A stretch of DNA of 64,000 nt. Origin: Glycomyces fuscus. GTDB taxonomy: Bacteria; Actinomycetota; Actinomycetes; Streptosporangiales; Streptosporangiaceae. Positions 47,369 through 55,499 of this stretch are shown one piece after another. Location of the stretch: positions 1 to 64,000 of the forward strand of contig NYMS01000012.1 of the NCBI GenBank assembly GCA_002529455.1. The letters run 5' to 3'. Position numbers and translations under genes: made by a program. The notes under the pieces were generated by a model. It ran no database searches. It was not told the origin of the DNA and saw only the letters and a list, made by a program, of their open reading frames with translations. The stretch's first letter is position 1. Each line of letters opens with the position of its first letter.

Positions 47369-49891
47369 ATGGCACCTTTGACCGCGCCCGCGCGGCACAA
47401 CCTCCCCCGTCCGGGCACCGGATTCGTGGGCCGTGAGCGGGACCTGAGCGACCTGCTCCGTCTGCTCGGCTCCAGCCGTTCCGTCACGCTGTGCGGAACC
47501 GACGGACTGGGAAAGACGCGCCTGGCGATACGCGTGGCCGAGCAGTCCACCGCGTGGTTCCCCGACGGCGTGTGGATGGCCGGCATGGCGGACGCGCGCA
47601 CGACCCTGGAGGTGTACGCGCGGGTGGCCGCCGCGGTGGGCGTGGTGGAGGAGCCGGGACAGCCGTTGTCGGTCACGGTGACCGAGGCACTGCGCGACCG
47701 CCACCTGCTGCTGGTGCTGGACGCGTGCGAACACGTCGCCGAGGAGGTGACGGAGGTCGGCGACGCCCTGCTGGCGGCCTGCCCGGCCGTGTCGGTCCTG
47801 CTCACCAGCAAGGACCCCGTGCGCCTGTCGGGCGGCACCGTGTGGCGGGTGACGCCGATGGCGCTCCCGCTGCCCACGCGCAAGGGGCCGCAGCCCGACC
47901 CCGCCGGGGCGGAGGCGGTGCGGCTGTTCATGGACCGCGCCCGCGCGCGCGACCCCCGCTTCTCGCTCTCGCGCCAGGAGCTGGAGACCGTGACGGAGCT
48001 GTGCGACCTGGCGGGCGGCATCCCGCTGGGGATCGAGGCCCTGGGCGCGAGCGCGCCCGGAGTGGGCCCCGTCGCGCTGGCCGAGGGGCTGCGCGCGCAC
48101 CTGGCCTCCCCCGCGGTCCAGCCGGGTCCCGGGCAGGCGGTCTCGCGCAGCGAGATGCTGCCGGTGGTGCTGGACTTCGTGTACGGCGGGTTGTCCGAGG
48201 CCGAGAGGGTGCTGCTGCGCCGCCTGTCGGTGTTCCGGGGCTGGGACCTGGAGCTGGCCGAGCAGGTGTGCGCCGACGAGGCGCTGCCCGAACCGGCCAT
48301 CCTCGACCTGCTGACGTCCCTGCTGAACCGGTCCCTGATCACGGTGACCGGTGAGTTCGAGGGCCGGGTGCGCTACCGGCTGCCGGAGGCCGTGCAGCGG
48401 TTCGCGCACTCCCGGCTGGTCGAGGCGGGCGAGGCGGAGCTGTTCCAGGAGAGGCTCCTGGACCGGATGCTGCGCCTGGCCGAGGACCTGGGGCAGAAGC
48501 TGGAGTCGAGCCGGGTCATGCCCTGGAGCGAGCGCGACTCGGGGCGCCAGCGCGTGATCGCCGAGTACGACACGCTGCGCTCCCTGCTGCGCTGGGCGCT
48601 GGAGCACGGCGCCGCCGAGCCCGGCCTGCGGCTGTGCGTCAGCCTGACCGCGCACTGGGTGAGCCACCAGAGCTACTCCGAGGGCGCGCACCTGATGGAC
48701 CTCCTGCTGGAGCTGGAGGACGCGGCGAAGGCGCCCTCGCGCGCCCGGGCACTGGTGGGCCGGGCCCAGCTGGCGCGGGTGCGGCGCGACCACGGGCTGG
48801 CGCTCTCGCTGGGCGAGGAGGGCCTGCGGTTGTGCCGCGAGGCCGGGGACGACGTGTTCGTCCGCATCGCGCTCAACCTGCTCGCCCTGGTCGAGGTGCG
48901 CGAGCGCGTGCCGGACCAGGCCGCGGTACGGGTGGAGGAGGCGCTGCGCCTGTGCCGCGAGTCGGGCGACCTGTGGGGCGAGGCGATCGCCCTGGGCACC
49001 CGGGCGGCCCTGGTCGCCCAGCAGGGCGACCACCCCACGGCGGACCATCACTACAACGCGGCGCTGACGCTGCTGCGCGGTATCGACCACCGGTGGGGTG
49101 TGGGGGTCACCCTCATGGGACAGGCGTGCGCGGCGGAGGCCAGCGGCGACCTGCTGACGGCCGACCGCTGCTACCGGGAGGCGCTGGACACCCAGCGGCT
49201 GATCGGGTCGGTGGCCGAGGAGGCGCGCTGCCTGGCGGGGATCGGCCGGGTGGCCCACGCCCAGGGGTCCACCGGCCAGGCCTACGACTACCTGAGCGAG
49301 GGGCTGCTGCTGAGCCACTCGACGGGTCAGCGCGCGGACGCGGCGCGCGCCCTGACCGCGATCGCCCGGGTGGCGTTCGGGGCGGGGACGCGCGAGTCCG
49401 CCTGCCGTCTGGCGGGCGCGGCGATGAGCGTGCGCGAGCGGCTGGGTCTGCCCACGCACGCGGCGCCGTGGCCGTTCACCGACGTGGAGAAGGTCCGCCG
49501 GCGCCGCCGCCAGCTGGTGGCCTGGTGGGAACAGGGCCGCGCCCTGGCCCTGACGAGCGCGGTCGGCGAGGGCGAGCGGCTGGCCGAGGAGGCGCGGCGC
49601 CCGCCGTCGCGGCGCAGCGCCCCGCCCAGCCGTCCCGCCCGCGGGCGCCGGGAGCGGACGGAGCCCGTCCCGGCCCCGGAGTCGGTGACCCCCGAGGAGC
49701 GGCTGACCCGGCGTGAACTGGAGGTCGCGCTCCTGGTGAGCCAGGGCAGGAGCAACCCGGACATCGCGCGGGAACTGTTCATCACCTCGTCGACGGCGGC
49801 CCGGCACGTGGCCAACATCAACCGCAAGATGGGCTTCCACTCGCGTACGCAGATCACGTCGTGGGTACGTCACCACCGGGCCTCGGACTAA
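47369..49891 (+). CDS. Large ATPase regulator with LuxR DNA-binding domain (2)
   Basis: An 840-residue paralogue of the preceding gene with the same order: NTPase with GTDGLGKT (P-loop), LLLVLDACEHV, LLTSKDPV, TPR-like helices (about 400-700), a basic Pro/Arg linker, and a LuxR helix-turn-helix (RRELEVALLVSQGRSNPDIARELF). Both proteins share the N-terminal ARHNLP / PRHNLP segment, so they arose by duplication. The middle regions differ, suggesting different signals. The start may be ATG 47369 or GTG 47360; both genes show the same pattern of GTG then AGGCCATG. Confidence 0.9.
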   Translation: MAPLTAPARHNLPRPGTGFVGRERDLSDLLRLLGSSRSVTLCGTDGLGKTRLAIRVAEQSTAWFPDGVWMAGMADARTTLEVYARVAAAVGVVEEPGQPLSVTVTEALRDRHLLLVLDACEHVAEEVTEVGDALLAACPAVSVLLTSKDPVRLSGGTVWRVTPMALPLPTRKGPQPDPAGAEAVRLFMDRARARDPRFSLSRQELETVTELCDLAGGIPLGIEALGASAPGVGPVALAEGLRAHLASPAVQPGPGQAVSRSEMLPVVLDFVYGGLSEAERVLLRRLSVFRGWDLELAEQVCADEALPEPAILDLLTSLLNRSLITVTGEFEGRVRYRLPEAVQRFAHSRLVEAGEAELFQERLLDRMLRLAEDLGQKLESSRVMPWSERDSGRQRVIAEYDTLRSLLRWALEHGAAEPGLRLCVSLTAHWVSHQSYSEGAHLMDLLLELEDAAKAPSRARALVGRAQLARVRRDHGLALSLGEEGLRLCREAGDDVFVRIALNLLALVEVRERVPDQAAVRVEEALRLCRESGDLWGEAIALGTRAALVAQQGDHPTADHHYNAALTLLRGIDHRWGVGVTLMGQACAAEASGDLLTADRCYREALDTQRLIGSVAEEARCLAGIGRVAHAQGSTGQAYDYLSEGLLLSHSTGQRADAARALTAIARVAFGAGTRESACRLAGAAMSVRERLGLPTHAAPWPFTDVEKVRRRRRQLVAWWEQGRALALTSAVGEGERLAEEARRPPSRRSAPPSRPARGRRERTEPVPAPESVTPEERLTRRELEVALLVSQGRSNPDIARELFITSSTAARHVANINRKMGFHSRTQITSWVRHHRASD

Positions 49892-50285
49892 CCCGCCCGG
49901 TCTGCCCTGTTACGCCCGGCTCGCCACCGGGAGAGCCAGCTTCCGCGCCGAATCTACATATGCAGGTGCATAGCAATATGCATGTGCATCTGGCTGTGAA
50001 CGCGCTAGGCTTCACAGCGTGGGACACCAGGTTCGTGGCACTGCCGGTGGCACGGCCGCGGGGTCCCGGAAACGGCCGCCGGACACCGGTGTGACACCGG
50101 ATCCGGCGGACGTCAGCCCCGGGGAGGTCCCCGGGGCCGGTGGGAGGCCGCGTCGGCACGGGGTGCGTCCTGGGGAGGGACACCGCATCCGCCGACCGGT
50201 ACGTCGCCGCCGGGTTCGCCACGTGGAGGGGGCGTGACGAGCCCGGACGGCGGTACCACCGCCAGATGGCGAACTGGGGGTACGT
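49892..50285. other. Intergenic region with a low-GC regulatory patch
   Basis: About 390 bp without a supported gene. It contains the tandem palindromes at 49960-49989 and a well-formed ribosome binding site followed by GTG at 50234 whose frame lacks protein character. Confidence 0.5.
49960..49989. promoter_or_regulatory. Two tandem 12-bp palindromes
   Basis: ATGCAGGTGCAT (49960-49971) and ATGCATGTGCAT (49978-49989) start 18 bp apart in an AT-rich patch. The arms ATGCA/TGCAT are identical in both. This looks like a double operator for a dimeric regulator, perhaps one of the two large regulators just upstream or a LuxR protein. Confidence 0.6.
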
Positions 50286-51134
50286 ATGGGGGTAGGGCTG
50301 TCTTCAGGAACCGGACGACCGGGGCGCCACCTGCCGCGCCGGGACGACCCGATCGGATCACTGACCGGAGGCCTGTGCGAGCGGCTCCGGCTGCGGCCCG
50401 CGCGCGGGGGATCGATCCGCGGGGCCGGGTACCGCGTGGACGCCCTGTCCTTCGCCGCCAAGGTGGAGCAGGCCGCGGCGGGGCTCAGCCGCCGGGGCAT
50501 GTGCTTCGGTGACGTGGTGGGGGTGCTCGCGCCGGTCTCGCCGGACCGGTTCCTGGCCACCTACACGGTGATGGCCGTGGGCGGGCGCGCGCTGCCCCTG
50601 TCGACCGCGTCCGACCTGGACACCCAGTGCGCCGTGCTCACCGAGACCGACACACGCCTGCTGCTGGTCAGCGCGGACATGGCGCAGACGGCGCTGGAGT
50701 TGGCGGAGCGCTCGCGGGTGCGCCAGGTGATCGCGTTCGGGCAGGCGCTGGGGACGACGCCCTTCGAGGAGCTGTTGCAGCCCAGCCCCGACGGCAACGG
50801 GTACAGCCCGGCGCGCGGCCTGTTCGACAACGGCATCCTGGGCTACGAGGACACCAGCGGGGGGCTCCTGACCACCCTGCACCCGCACAACGACCTCATG
50901 GGGCGCTTCTCGGAGCTGCGGGACCTGCTGGAGCTGACCGCCGACGACGTGGTGGCGGTGGACGAGCGCGGCGACGAGGCCACGCGGGTGACCCTGGTGG
51001 CGCTGGCGCTGTGGACGGGGGCCTGCGTGCTGACGGGGGCGGACTGCCCGCCACCGGAGGGACGCCAGGTGACGGTGCGCTGCGCGCCCGAGCCGGAGCG
51101 GATCGCCTACCCGCCCGTCGGCGGAGCGTACTGA
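50286..51134 (+). CDS. AMP-binding (acyl-CoA synthetase-like) pseudoenzyme, truncated
   Basis: A 282-residue protein matching only the N-terminal part of 4-coumarate/acyl-CoA ligases: FAAKVEQAAAGLSRRGMCFGDVVGVLAPVSPDRFLATYTVMAVGGRALPLS (residues 56-106, described in part) is typical. Where the phosphate-binding loop SGTTGxPKG should be, the sequence reads YEDTSGGLLTTLHPHND (about 187-203), so the loop is lost, and the whole C-terminal half is absent. Codon use and frame are clean, with no stop, suggesting a maintained gene rather than fresh decay. It cannot adenylate substrates and may be a regulatory or binding relic. Confidence 0.65.
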   Translation: MGVGLSSGTGRPGRHLPRRDDPIGSLTGGLCERLRLRPARGGSIRGAGYRVDALSFAAKVEQAAAGLSRRGMCFGDVVGVLAPVSPDRFLATYTVMAVGGRALPLSTASDLDTQCAVLTETDTRLLLVSADMAQTALELAERSRVRQVIAFGQALGTTPFEELLQPSPDGNGYSPARGLFDNGILGYEDTSGGLLTTLHPHNDLMGRFSELRDLLELTADDVVAVDERGDEATRVTLVALALWTGACVLTGADCPPPEGRQVTVRCAPEPERIAYPPVGGAY

Positions 51135-51311
51135 CCCGGGGGCGCGTCCGGGGATCCGGGCCCGTCGGGGCGGCGGGGGCCACCGGGGATCCCGGCGTCA
51201 GCTGAGGCTGGTGGTGTCGGTGCACAGGGGCCGCGGCCTCCGGTCGGGGCGGCACCGGGCGACGGGCGGGCACGGCGTCCGGAGCGGGGCGAGGGCCCCG
51301 GGGGCACCGCG

Positions 51312-51869
51312 TCAGTCGTCGACCGCCAACTCCGCCTCCGGCGGCTCCCCCGCGCACCCGTCGGCCCCTCCCACCCGGTCGTCGATCTCGAACCAGGCCA
51401 CGTGCGTGGCGTCGCTCCAGTACTCGCCGCTGCGGGTGGCGCAGCTGTCCACGATGAGCTTGCCGCGGCCGAAGTCGTCGCCGTCCTCGCGCGTGTGCTC
51501 GCTCTCGCCGTCGCGCGCGCCCTGGTCGGCGATCGCGACGCGCAGGCGCCCCTCGTCGGAGCGGATGAACAGCGTCATGACGCCGCCGCTCTGTCCGGAG
51601 CGCGAGTGGAGCAGGGCGTTGGTGGCCAGCTCGCTGACGGCCAGCTCCGCGTCGTCCAGGGAGCCCTCGGAGTGGTTCATACGGGTGAGGAACTCGCGCA
51701 CGCGCGCGCGGATGGACCGCACCGCGGTCAGGTTCCCGGCACAGCTCCACACCGTGTGGTCGGTGACCCCGCCGGTGAGGTCCCCCGGCTCGATGGTCGG
51801 TGCGGTCGCAGCCGTGCTCTCCGACACCTCCGCGGGCACGTATTCCCGGAGTTGCCTCGCCTCAGCCAT
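51312..51869 (-). CDS. RsbW-like HATPase_c anti-sigma/serine kinase-type protein
   Basis: A 185-residue single GHKL domain. The N box is ELAVSELATNALLHS and the G boxes are IADQGARDG and GRGKLIVDSCATR. These short proteins usually act as anti-sigma kinases, but in actinomycetes many stand alone with unknown partners. The ATG at 51869 follows GGAG seven bases upstream. A perfect 13-base inverted repeat lies 60 bp upstream of the start. No sigma or anti-sigma antagonist gene is adjacent. Confidence 0.85.
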   Translation of the reverse strand: MAEARQLREYVPAEVSESTAATAPTIEPGDLTGGVTDHTVWSCAGNLTAVRSIRARVREFLTRMNHSEGSLDDAELAVSELATNALLHSRSGQSGGVMTLFIRSDEGRLRVAIADQGARDGESEHTREDGDDFGRGKLIVDSCATRSGEYWSDATHVAWFEIDDRVGGADGCAGEPPEAELAVDD

Positions 51870-51928
51870 CCGGTCACTCCAATCACCCGCGACGGACGCG
51901 CGGGTTGCGCCGCCTGCACTCACCTTAG

Positions 51929-51965
51929 ACAAGGGTGTGCTGGCTCCAGAACAGCACACCCTTGT
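51929..51965. promoter_or_regulatory. Perfect 13-bp inverted repeat
   Basis: ACAAGGGTGTGCT (51929-51941) and AGCACACCCTTGT (51953-51965) are exact complements across 11 bases. Neither flank has a U-tract, and it lies upstream of both divergent genes, which favours an operator over a terminator. Confidence 0.65.
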
Positions 51966-52101
51966 TCTCCCTGCCCGGGATCGGCCACAAAACCCCGTCA
52001 CGTGTCATCCCCGATGTGAACAAAGGAAACAGTCCCGACCCCAGGGAGACCCATGTGAGGTGTAACACGTTGGCAATACGCGCCGTGGCCGGGCCGTTCG
52101 A

Positions 52102-52134
52102 CTGACAGGACGAGTTCCAGGAACGATAATCGTT
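52102..52134 (+). promoter_or_regulatory. Strong promoter with a palindrome over the -10
   Basis: CTGACA (52102-52107) and GATAAT (52125-52130) are 17 bp apart, close to consensus. AACGATAATCGTT (52122-52134) is a perfect 13-base palindrome that includes the -10 box and resembles the core of Fur/Zur-family sites. Transcription would start near 52137, about 80 bp before the CooC-like gene. Confidence 0.7.
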
Positions 52135-52219
52135 GCCATGTCCGGGTCCGGCGGCCCGCCCCACCACGGGCGGGCCGCCTCCGCGTACCCGGCGCACACT
52201 CCCGTTCCGAAGGGCTCAC

Positions 52220-53179
52220 ATGAAGATCGCGTTCGCGGGCAAGGGCGGCAGCGGCAAGACCACCCTCTCCGCGCTGTTCACCCGCTACCTGGCCGCCCAG
52301 CACGTGCCCGTGGTGGCCATCGACGCCGACATCAACCAGAACCTGGGCGCCGCCCTGGGGATGTCCGAGGAGGACCTGGCCGCCCTTCCGGCGCTGGGCG
52401 CGCACCTGGACGAGATCAAGGAGCTGCTGCGCGGGGACAACCCGCGGATCCCCTCGGCGCGGGCGATGGTCAAGACCACGCCGCCGGGCCGGGGGTCGCG
52501 CCTGCTGACGGTGACCGGGGACAACCCGCTGCACGCGCGCTTCGGCGCCTCCGTCCGGGGCGCCACGCTCATGGTCACCGGCCCGTTCGCCGAGTCGGAC
52601 CTGGGCGTGTCCTGCTACCACTCCAAGGTGGGCGCGGCCGAGATGTACCTCAACCACCTGGTGGACGGCCCCGGCGAGTACGTGGTCGTGGACATGACGG
52701 CGGGCGCCGACTCCTTCGCCTCGGGGATGTTCACCCGCTTCGACGTGACCTTCCTGGTCGCCGAGCCCACCGTGCGCGGCGTGGGCGTGTACCGGCAGTA
52801 CGCCGAGTACGCCCGCGACCACGAGGTCGCCATCCGGGTGATCGGCAACAAGGTGCAGGACGAGGCGGACGTGGAGTTCCTGCGCGAGCACGTGGGCGAC
52901 GCGCTGGCGGGGTGGATGACGCACTCGGGGTTCGTGCGCTCCATGGAGAAGGGCCGCCACCCGGAGCTGGCGGACCTGGAGGAGGACAACGTCAAGACCC
53001 TGGCCCTGATGCGGGACACGGCGGACTCCGCCCCCAAGGACTGGGAGCGCTTCACCCGGCAGTCGGCGGAGTTCCACCTGCGCAACGCGCGGGCGTGGGC
53101 CAACGAGGCCAAGGGCGCCGACCTGGCCGCCCAGCTGGACCCCGACTTCCTCATGGGCCCGGCGGCGCTCACCGGCTGA
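52220..53179 (+). CDS. CooC-like P-loop ATPase (nickel-insertion/MinD type)
   Basis: A 319-residue ATPase of the SIMIBI class. The deviant Walker A is KGGSGKTT (residues 8-15), Walker A' is AIDADINQNLG and Walker B VVVDMTAGAD. CooC proteins load nickel into carbon monoxide dehydrogenase; here no CODH gene is near, so the client is unknown. The CxC nickel motif of CooC is not evident. The ATG follows GAAGGG. The upstream palindrome suggests control by a metal regulator, which would fit a metal-chaperone role; inference. Confidence 0.82.
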   Translation: MKIAFAGKGGSGKTTLSALFTRYLAAQHVPVVAIDADINQNLGAALGMSEEDLAALPALGAHLDEIKELLRGDNPRIPSARAMVKTTPPGRGSRLLTVTGDNPLHARFGASVRGATLMVTGPFAESDLGVSCYHSKVGAAEMYLNHLVDGPGEYVVVDMTAGADSFASGMFTRFDVTFLVAEPTVRGVGVYRQYAEYARDHEVAIRVIGNKVQDEADVEFLREHVGDALAGWMTHSGFVRSMEKGRHPELADLEEDNVKTLALMRDTADSAPKDWERFTRQSAEFHLRNARAWANEAKGADLAAQLDPDFLMGPAALTG

Positions 53180-53197
53180 ACGCCGGGCGGAACGGGG

Positions 53198-54421
53198 TCA
53201 CGGGGCCTGGTCGGCCACCCGCCCGCGCACGCGCGGCGAGGTCAGGGCCAGCAGGACGCCCAGCCCCAGGAGGGAGGTGGTGAACAGGACGGCGCCCATC
53301 GGCACGGCGGTGCTCTCGTCCAGCCCCACCAGCGGCGCCACCGCCGCGCCGAGCAGCGGGGGCAGCGCGCCCAGCACGGCGCTGGCGCTGCCCGCCCGCC
53401 GCTCCTGGCCGCGCATGGCCAGGGCGAAGGAGCTGGTGAGGATCATCCCCATGCACGTCATGTAGACGAAGATCGGCACCACGAGGGCCGCCAGCGGGCC
53501 GTCGGCCAGCGTCGCCGCGAGCAGCGCCCCGGTCGCCACCACCGCGGCGGACACGGCGCACACCAGGAGGGCGCGCTCGCCGAACCGCGCGCTGAAGCGG
53601 CCCACCGTCCAGCTCCCGGCGATGATGGCCGCGCCGTTGACCCCGAACAGCACGCCGAAGACCTGCGGGGACACCCCGTACAGGTCCTGGTAGACGAACG
53701 GCGTCCCGGCGACGTAGGCGAAGCTGCCACCGTGCACGAGGCCGACCACCAGGGCGTAGCCGAGGAAGGAGCGGTCCCGCAGCAGCGCCCCCACCGTCCG
53801 CAGGGTGCCGCCCACCGTGCCGGGGATGCGCCGTTCCACCGGCAGGGTCTCCTCCAGCCGCAGCGCCACGACCGCGACGATCACCGCGCCCAGCAGCGCC
53901 AGGGCCAGGAAGACGGCCTCCCACCCGGCGAAGGACGGCCACAGGATGGCGCCGCCCGCCATCGGCGCCGCCAGGGGCGCGACCGCGTTGATCACCATCA
54001 GCAGGGCGAAGAACCTGGTCAGCTCGGTGCCGTCGAACACGTCGCGCACGACCGCGCGTGAGAGCACGACCCCGGCCGAGGCGGTGAGCCCCTGGAGGAA
54101 GCGGGCCAGCACCAGCACGGCGATGTTGGGGGCCAAGGCGCACAGCAGCGACGCCAGGACGAACAGGACCAGGGAGGTGATGAGCGGTCCGCGGCGCCCC
54201 CGGGCGTCGCTGACCGGGCCGACCACCACCTGGCCCACGGCGAGGCCGACCAGGCAGGTGGTCAGGCTCAGCTGCACGTGGGACGCGCCGGCGTCCAGGT
54301 CCGCGGCGATGTCGGGGAAGGCCGGCAGGTACATGTCGATGTTGAGCGGGCCCAGGACGGCGAGCAGGCCGAGGAGGAGGGCCAGGCCCAGGCGTGCCCG
54401 GCCGGTCGGGTTCTGCTGCAT
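53198..54421 (-). CDS. Bcr/CflA-family drug efflux MFS transporter
   Basis: A 407-residue twelve-helix major facilitator. LGPLNIDMYLPAFPDIAADL in the first helix is the Bcr/CflA signature, and GPVSDARGRRGPL is the conserved loop 2-3 motif; ARFLQGLTASAGVVLSRAVVRD matches motif B. Proton-driven export of drugs such as bicyclomycin or sulfonamides is the family role; the substrate is unknown. ATG start. Ends 18 bp from the convergent CooC-like gene, with no clear terminator between them. Confidence 0.9.
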   Translation of the reverse strand: MQQNPTGRARLGLALLLGLLAVLGPLNIDMYLPAFPDIAADLDAGASHVQLSLTTCLVGLAVGQVVVGPVSDARGRRGPLITSLVLFVLASLLCALAPNIAVLVLARFLQGLTASAGVVLSRAVVRDVFDGTELTRFFALLMVINAVAPLAAPMAGGAILWPSFAGWEAVFLALALLGAVIVAVVALRLEETLPVERRIPGTVGGTLRTVGALLRDRSFLGYALVVGLVHGGSFAYVAGTPFVYQDLYGVSPQVFGVLFGVNGAAIIAGSWTVGRFSARFGERALLVCAVSAAVVATGALLAATLADGPLAALVVPIFVYMTCMGMILTSSFALAMRGQERRAGSASAVLGALPPLLGAAVAPLVGLDESTAVPMGAVLFTTSLLGLGVLLALTSPRVRGRVADQAP

Positions 54422-54519
54422 CGGCGCTCTCTCGTGAGGGGACAGAGGGCGCGAGGCGCCACGGACCTGGCACCAGGCTAACCGGCCGCGGCTCCCCCGG
54501 CGGCGCCGCGGGGACGGAT

Positions 54520-54537
54520 CTGACGGGAGTCCGTCAG
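54520..54537 (-). terminator. Hairpin after the GNAT gene
   Basis: CTGACGG and CCGTCAG form a perfect 7-base stem with a 4-base loop, 28 bp after the GNAT stop on the minus strand. No U-tract. Confidence 0.5.
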
Positions 54538-54565
54538 AACGCCGCCGGCGCCGGACGCGGGGCGC

Positions 54566-55408
54566 TCAGAACAGCACCGACATGACCTCGCCGACCTGGC
54601 GGAAGCCGACCCGCTGGTAGGCGGCGCGGGCCGGGGTGTTGAAGTCGTTGACGTAGAGGGTGACGCGGGGCGCGATCTCGGCGAGGGCGTACTCGACCAC
54701 GGCGGCCATGCCCGCCGTGGAGTGGCCCTGTCCGCGCAGCTCCGGGTGGACCCACACGCCCTGGACCTGGCAGGCGTGCCGGGTGACCGCGCCGATCTCG
54801 GCCTTGAACACCACGCGCCCGTCCTCGATCCGGGCGAAGGCCCGGCCGGTGCGCACCAGTTCCGCCACCCGGGCCCGGTAGAGCGCCCCGCCGTCGCCGG
54901 AGTCCGGCGGGACGCCGACCTCCTCGGTGAACATGGCCACGCAGGCGGGCACGATGGTGTTGAGCTCGGACAGCCGGACCCGGCGCACCAGCGGGTCGGC
55001 GGGCACGGAGGGCGGGCCGCTGATCTCCAGGACCGGCTGGCTGGCGCGGATGACGCGGGCGGGCCCCCACGCCGGGGTGACCTGCTGCCAGAAGTCGCTG
55101 ACCGCGTCGACGGGACCGACGATCGAGGAGCAGCGGCGGCCCCTCCAGCGAGCGTGGTCGGCGAAGCTGCGGATCGCGGCCGGCCCGGCGTTGACGGGGA
55201 CGAGGTTGGCCCCCGAGTAGCACAGGGCGGTCAGGCGCCCCCGCTCCATGTGCCCCCACACCTCGGCTCCGCCGGCACCGGCGGAGAGGCCGGTGGCCAT
55301 CAGGCGGGAGGTGACGAACACGTTGCCCACGGGGTCGGTGTCCAGGAGCGCGCGGACGGCCTCCCTGTCGCGTTCTCCCAGAATCCGTACCGGCGAGGTT
55401 CGCAGCAT
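54566..55408 (-). CDS. GNAT acetyltransferase with N-terminal DUF4081-like domain
   Basis: A 280-residue protein. The C-terminal half is a GNAT domain with the acetyl-CoA motif VWVHPELRGQGHSTAGMAAVVEYAL; the N-terminal half (VRALLDTDPVGNVFVTSRL) corresponds to the DUF4081 region of actinobacterial GNAT proteins. In many actinobacteria this gene sits beside ispG and proS; here it is separate from both, about 9 kb from ispG. Substrate unknown. Confidence 0.88.
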   Translation of the reverse strand: MLRTSPVRILGERDREAVRALLDTDPVGNVFVTSRLMATGLSAGAGGAEVWGHMERGRLTALCYSGANLVPVNAGPAAIRSFADHARWRGRRCSSIVGPVDAVSDFWQQVTPAWGPARVIRASQPVLEISGPPSVPADPLVRRVRLSELNTIVPACVAMFTEEVGVPPDSGDGGALYRARVAELVRTGRAFARIEDGRVVFKAEIGAVTRHACQVQGVWVHPELRGQGHSTAGMAAVVEYALAEIAPRVTLYVNDFNTPARAAYQRVGFRQVGEVMSVLF

Positions 55409-55499
55409 CGCATCTCCCCCATCTTCCCAGTGCCCTCGTGCGGGCGCCGGGGGCCGACAAACCGAGCCTTTTCGCGCCGGTTCCAGCCTATTCGACCGG

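Noticed and set aside
50234-50512. GTG with a good ribosome binding site (GGAGGGGGC) before a 92-codon frame
   Set aside because: The product is Arg/Pro/Gly-rich with no protein pattern and overlaps the AMP-binding-like gene in another frame.
52138-53283. ATG at the predicted transcript start, opening a 381-codon frame
   Set aside because: It is out of frame with the CooC-like ATPase and its translation is Arg/Gly-rich shadow; the ATPase frame has clear motifs.
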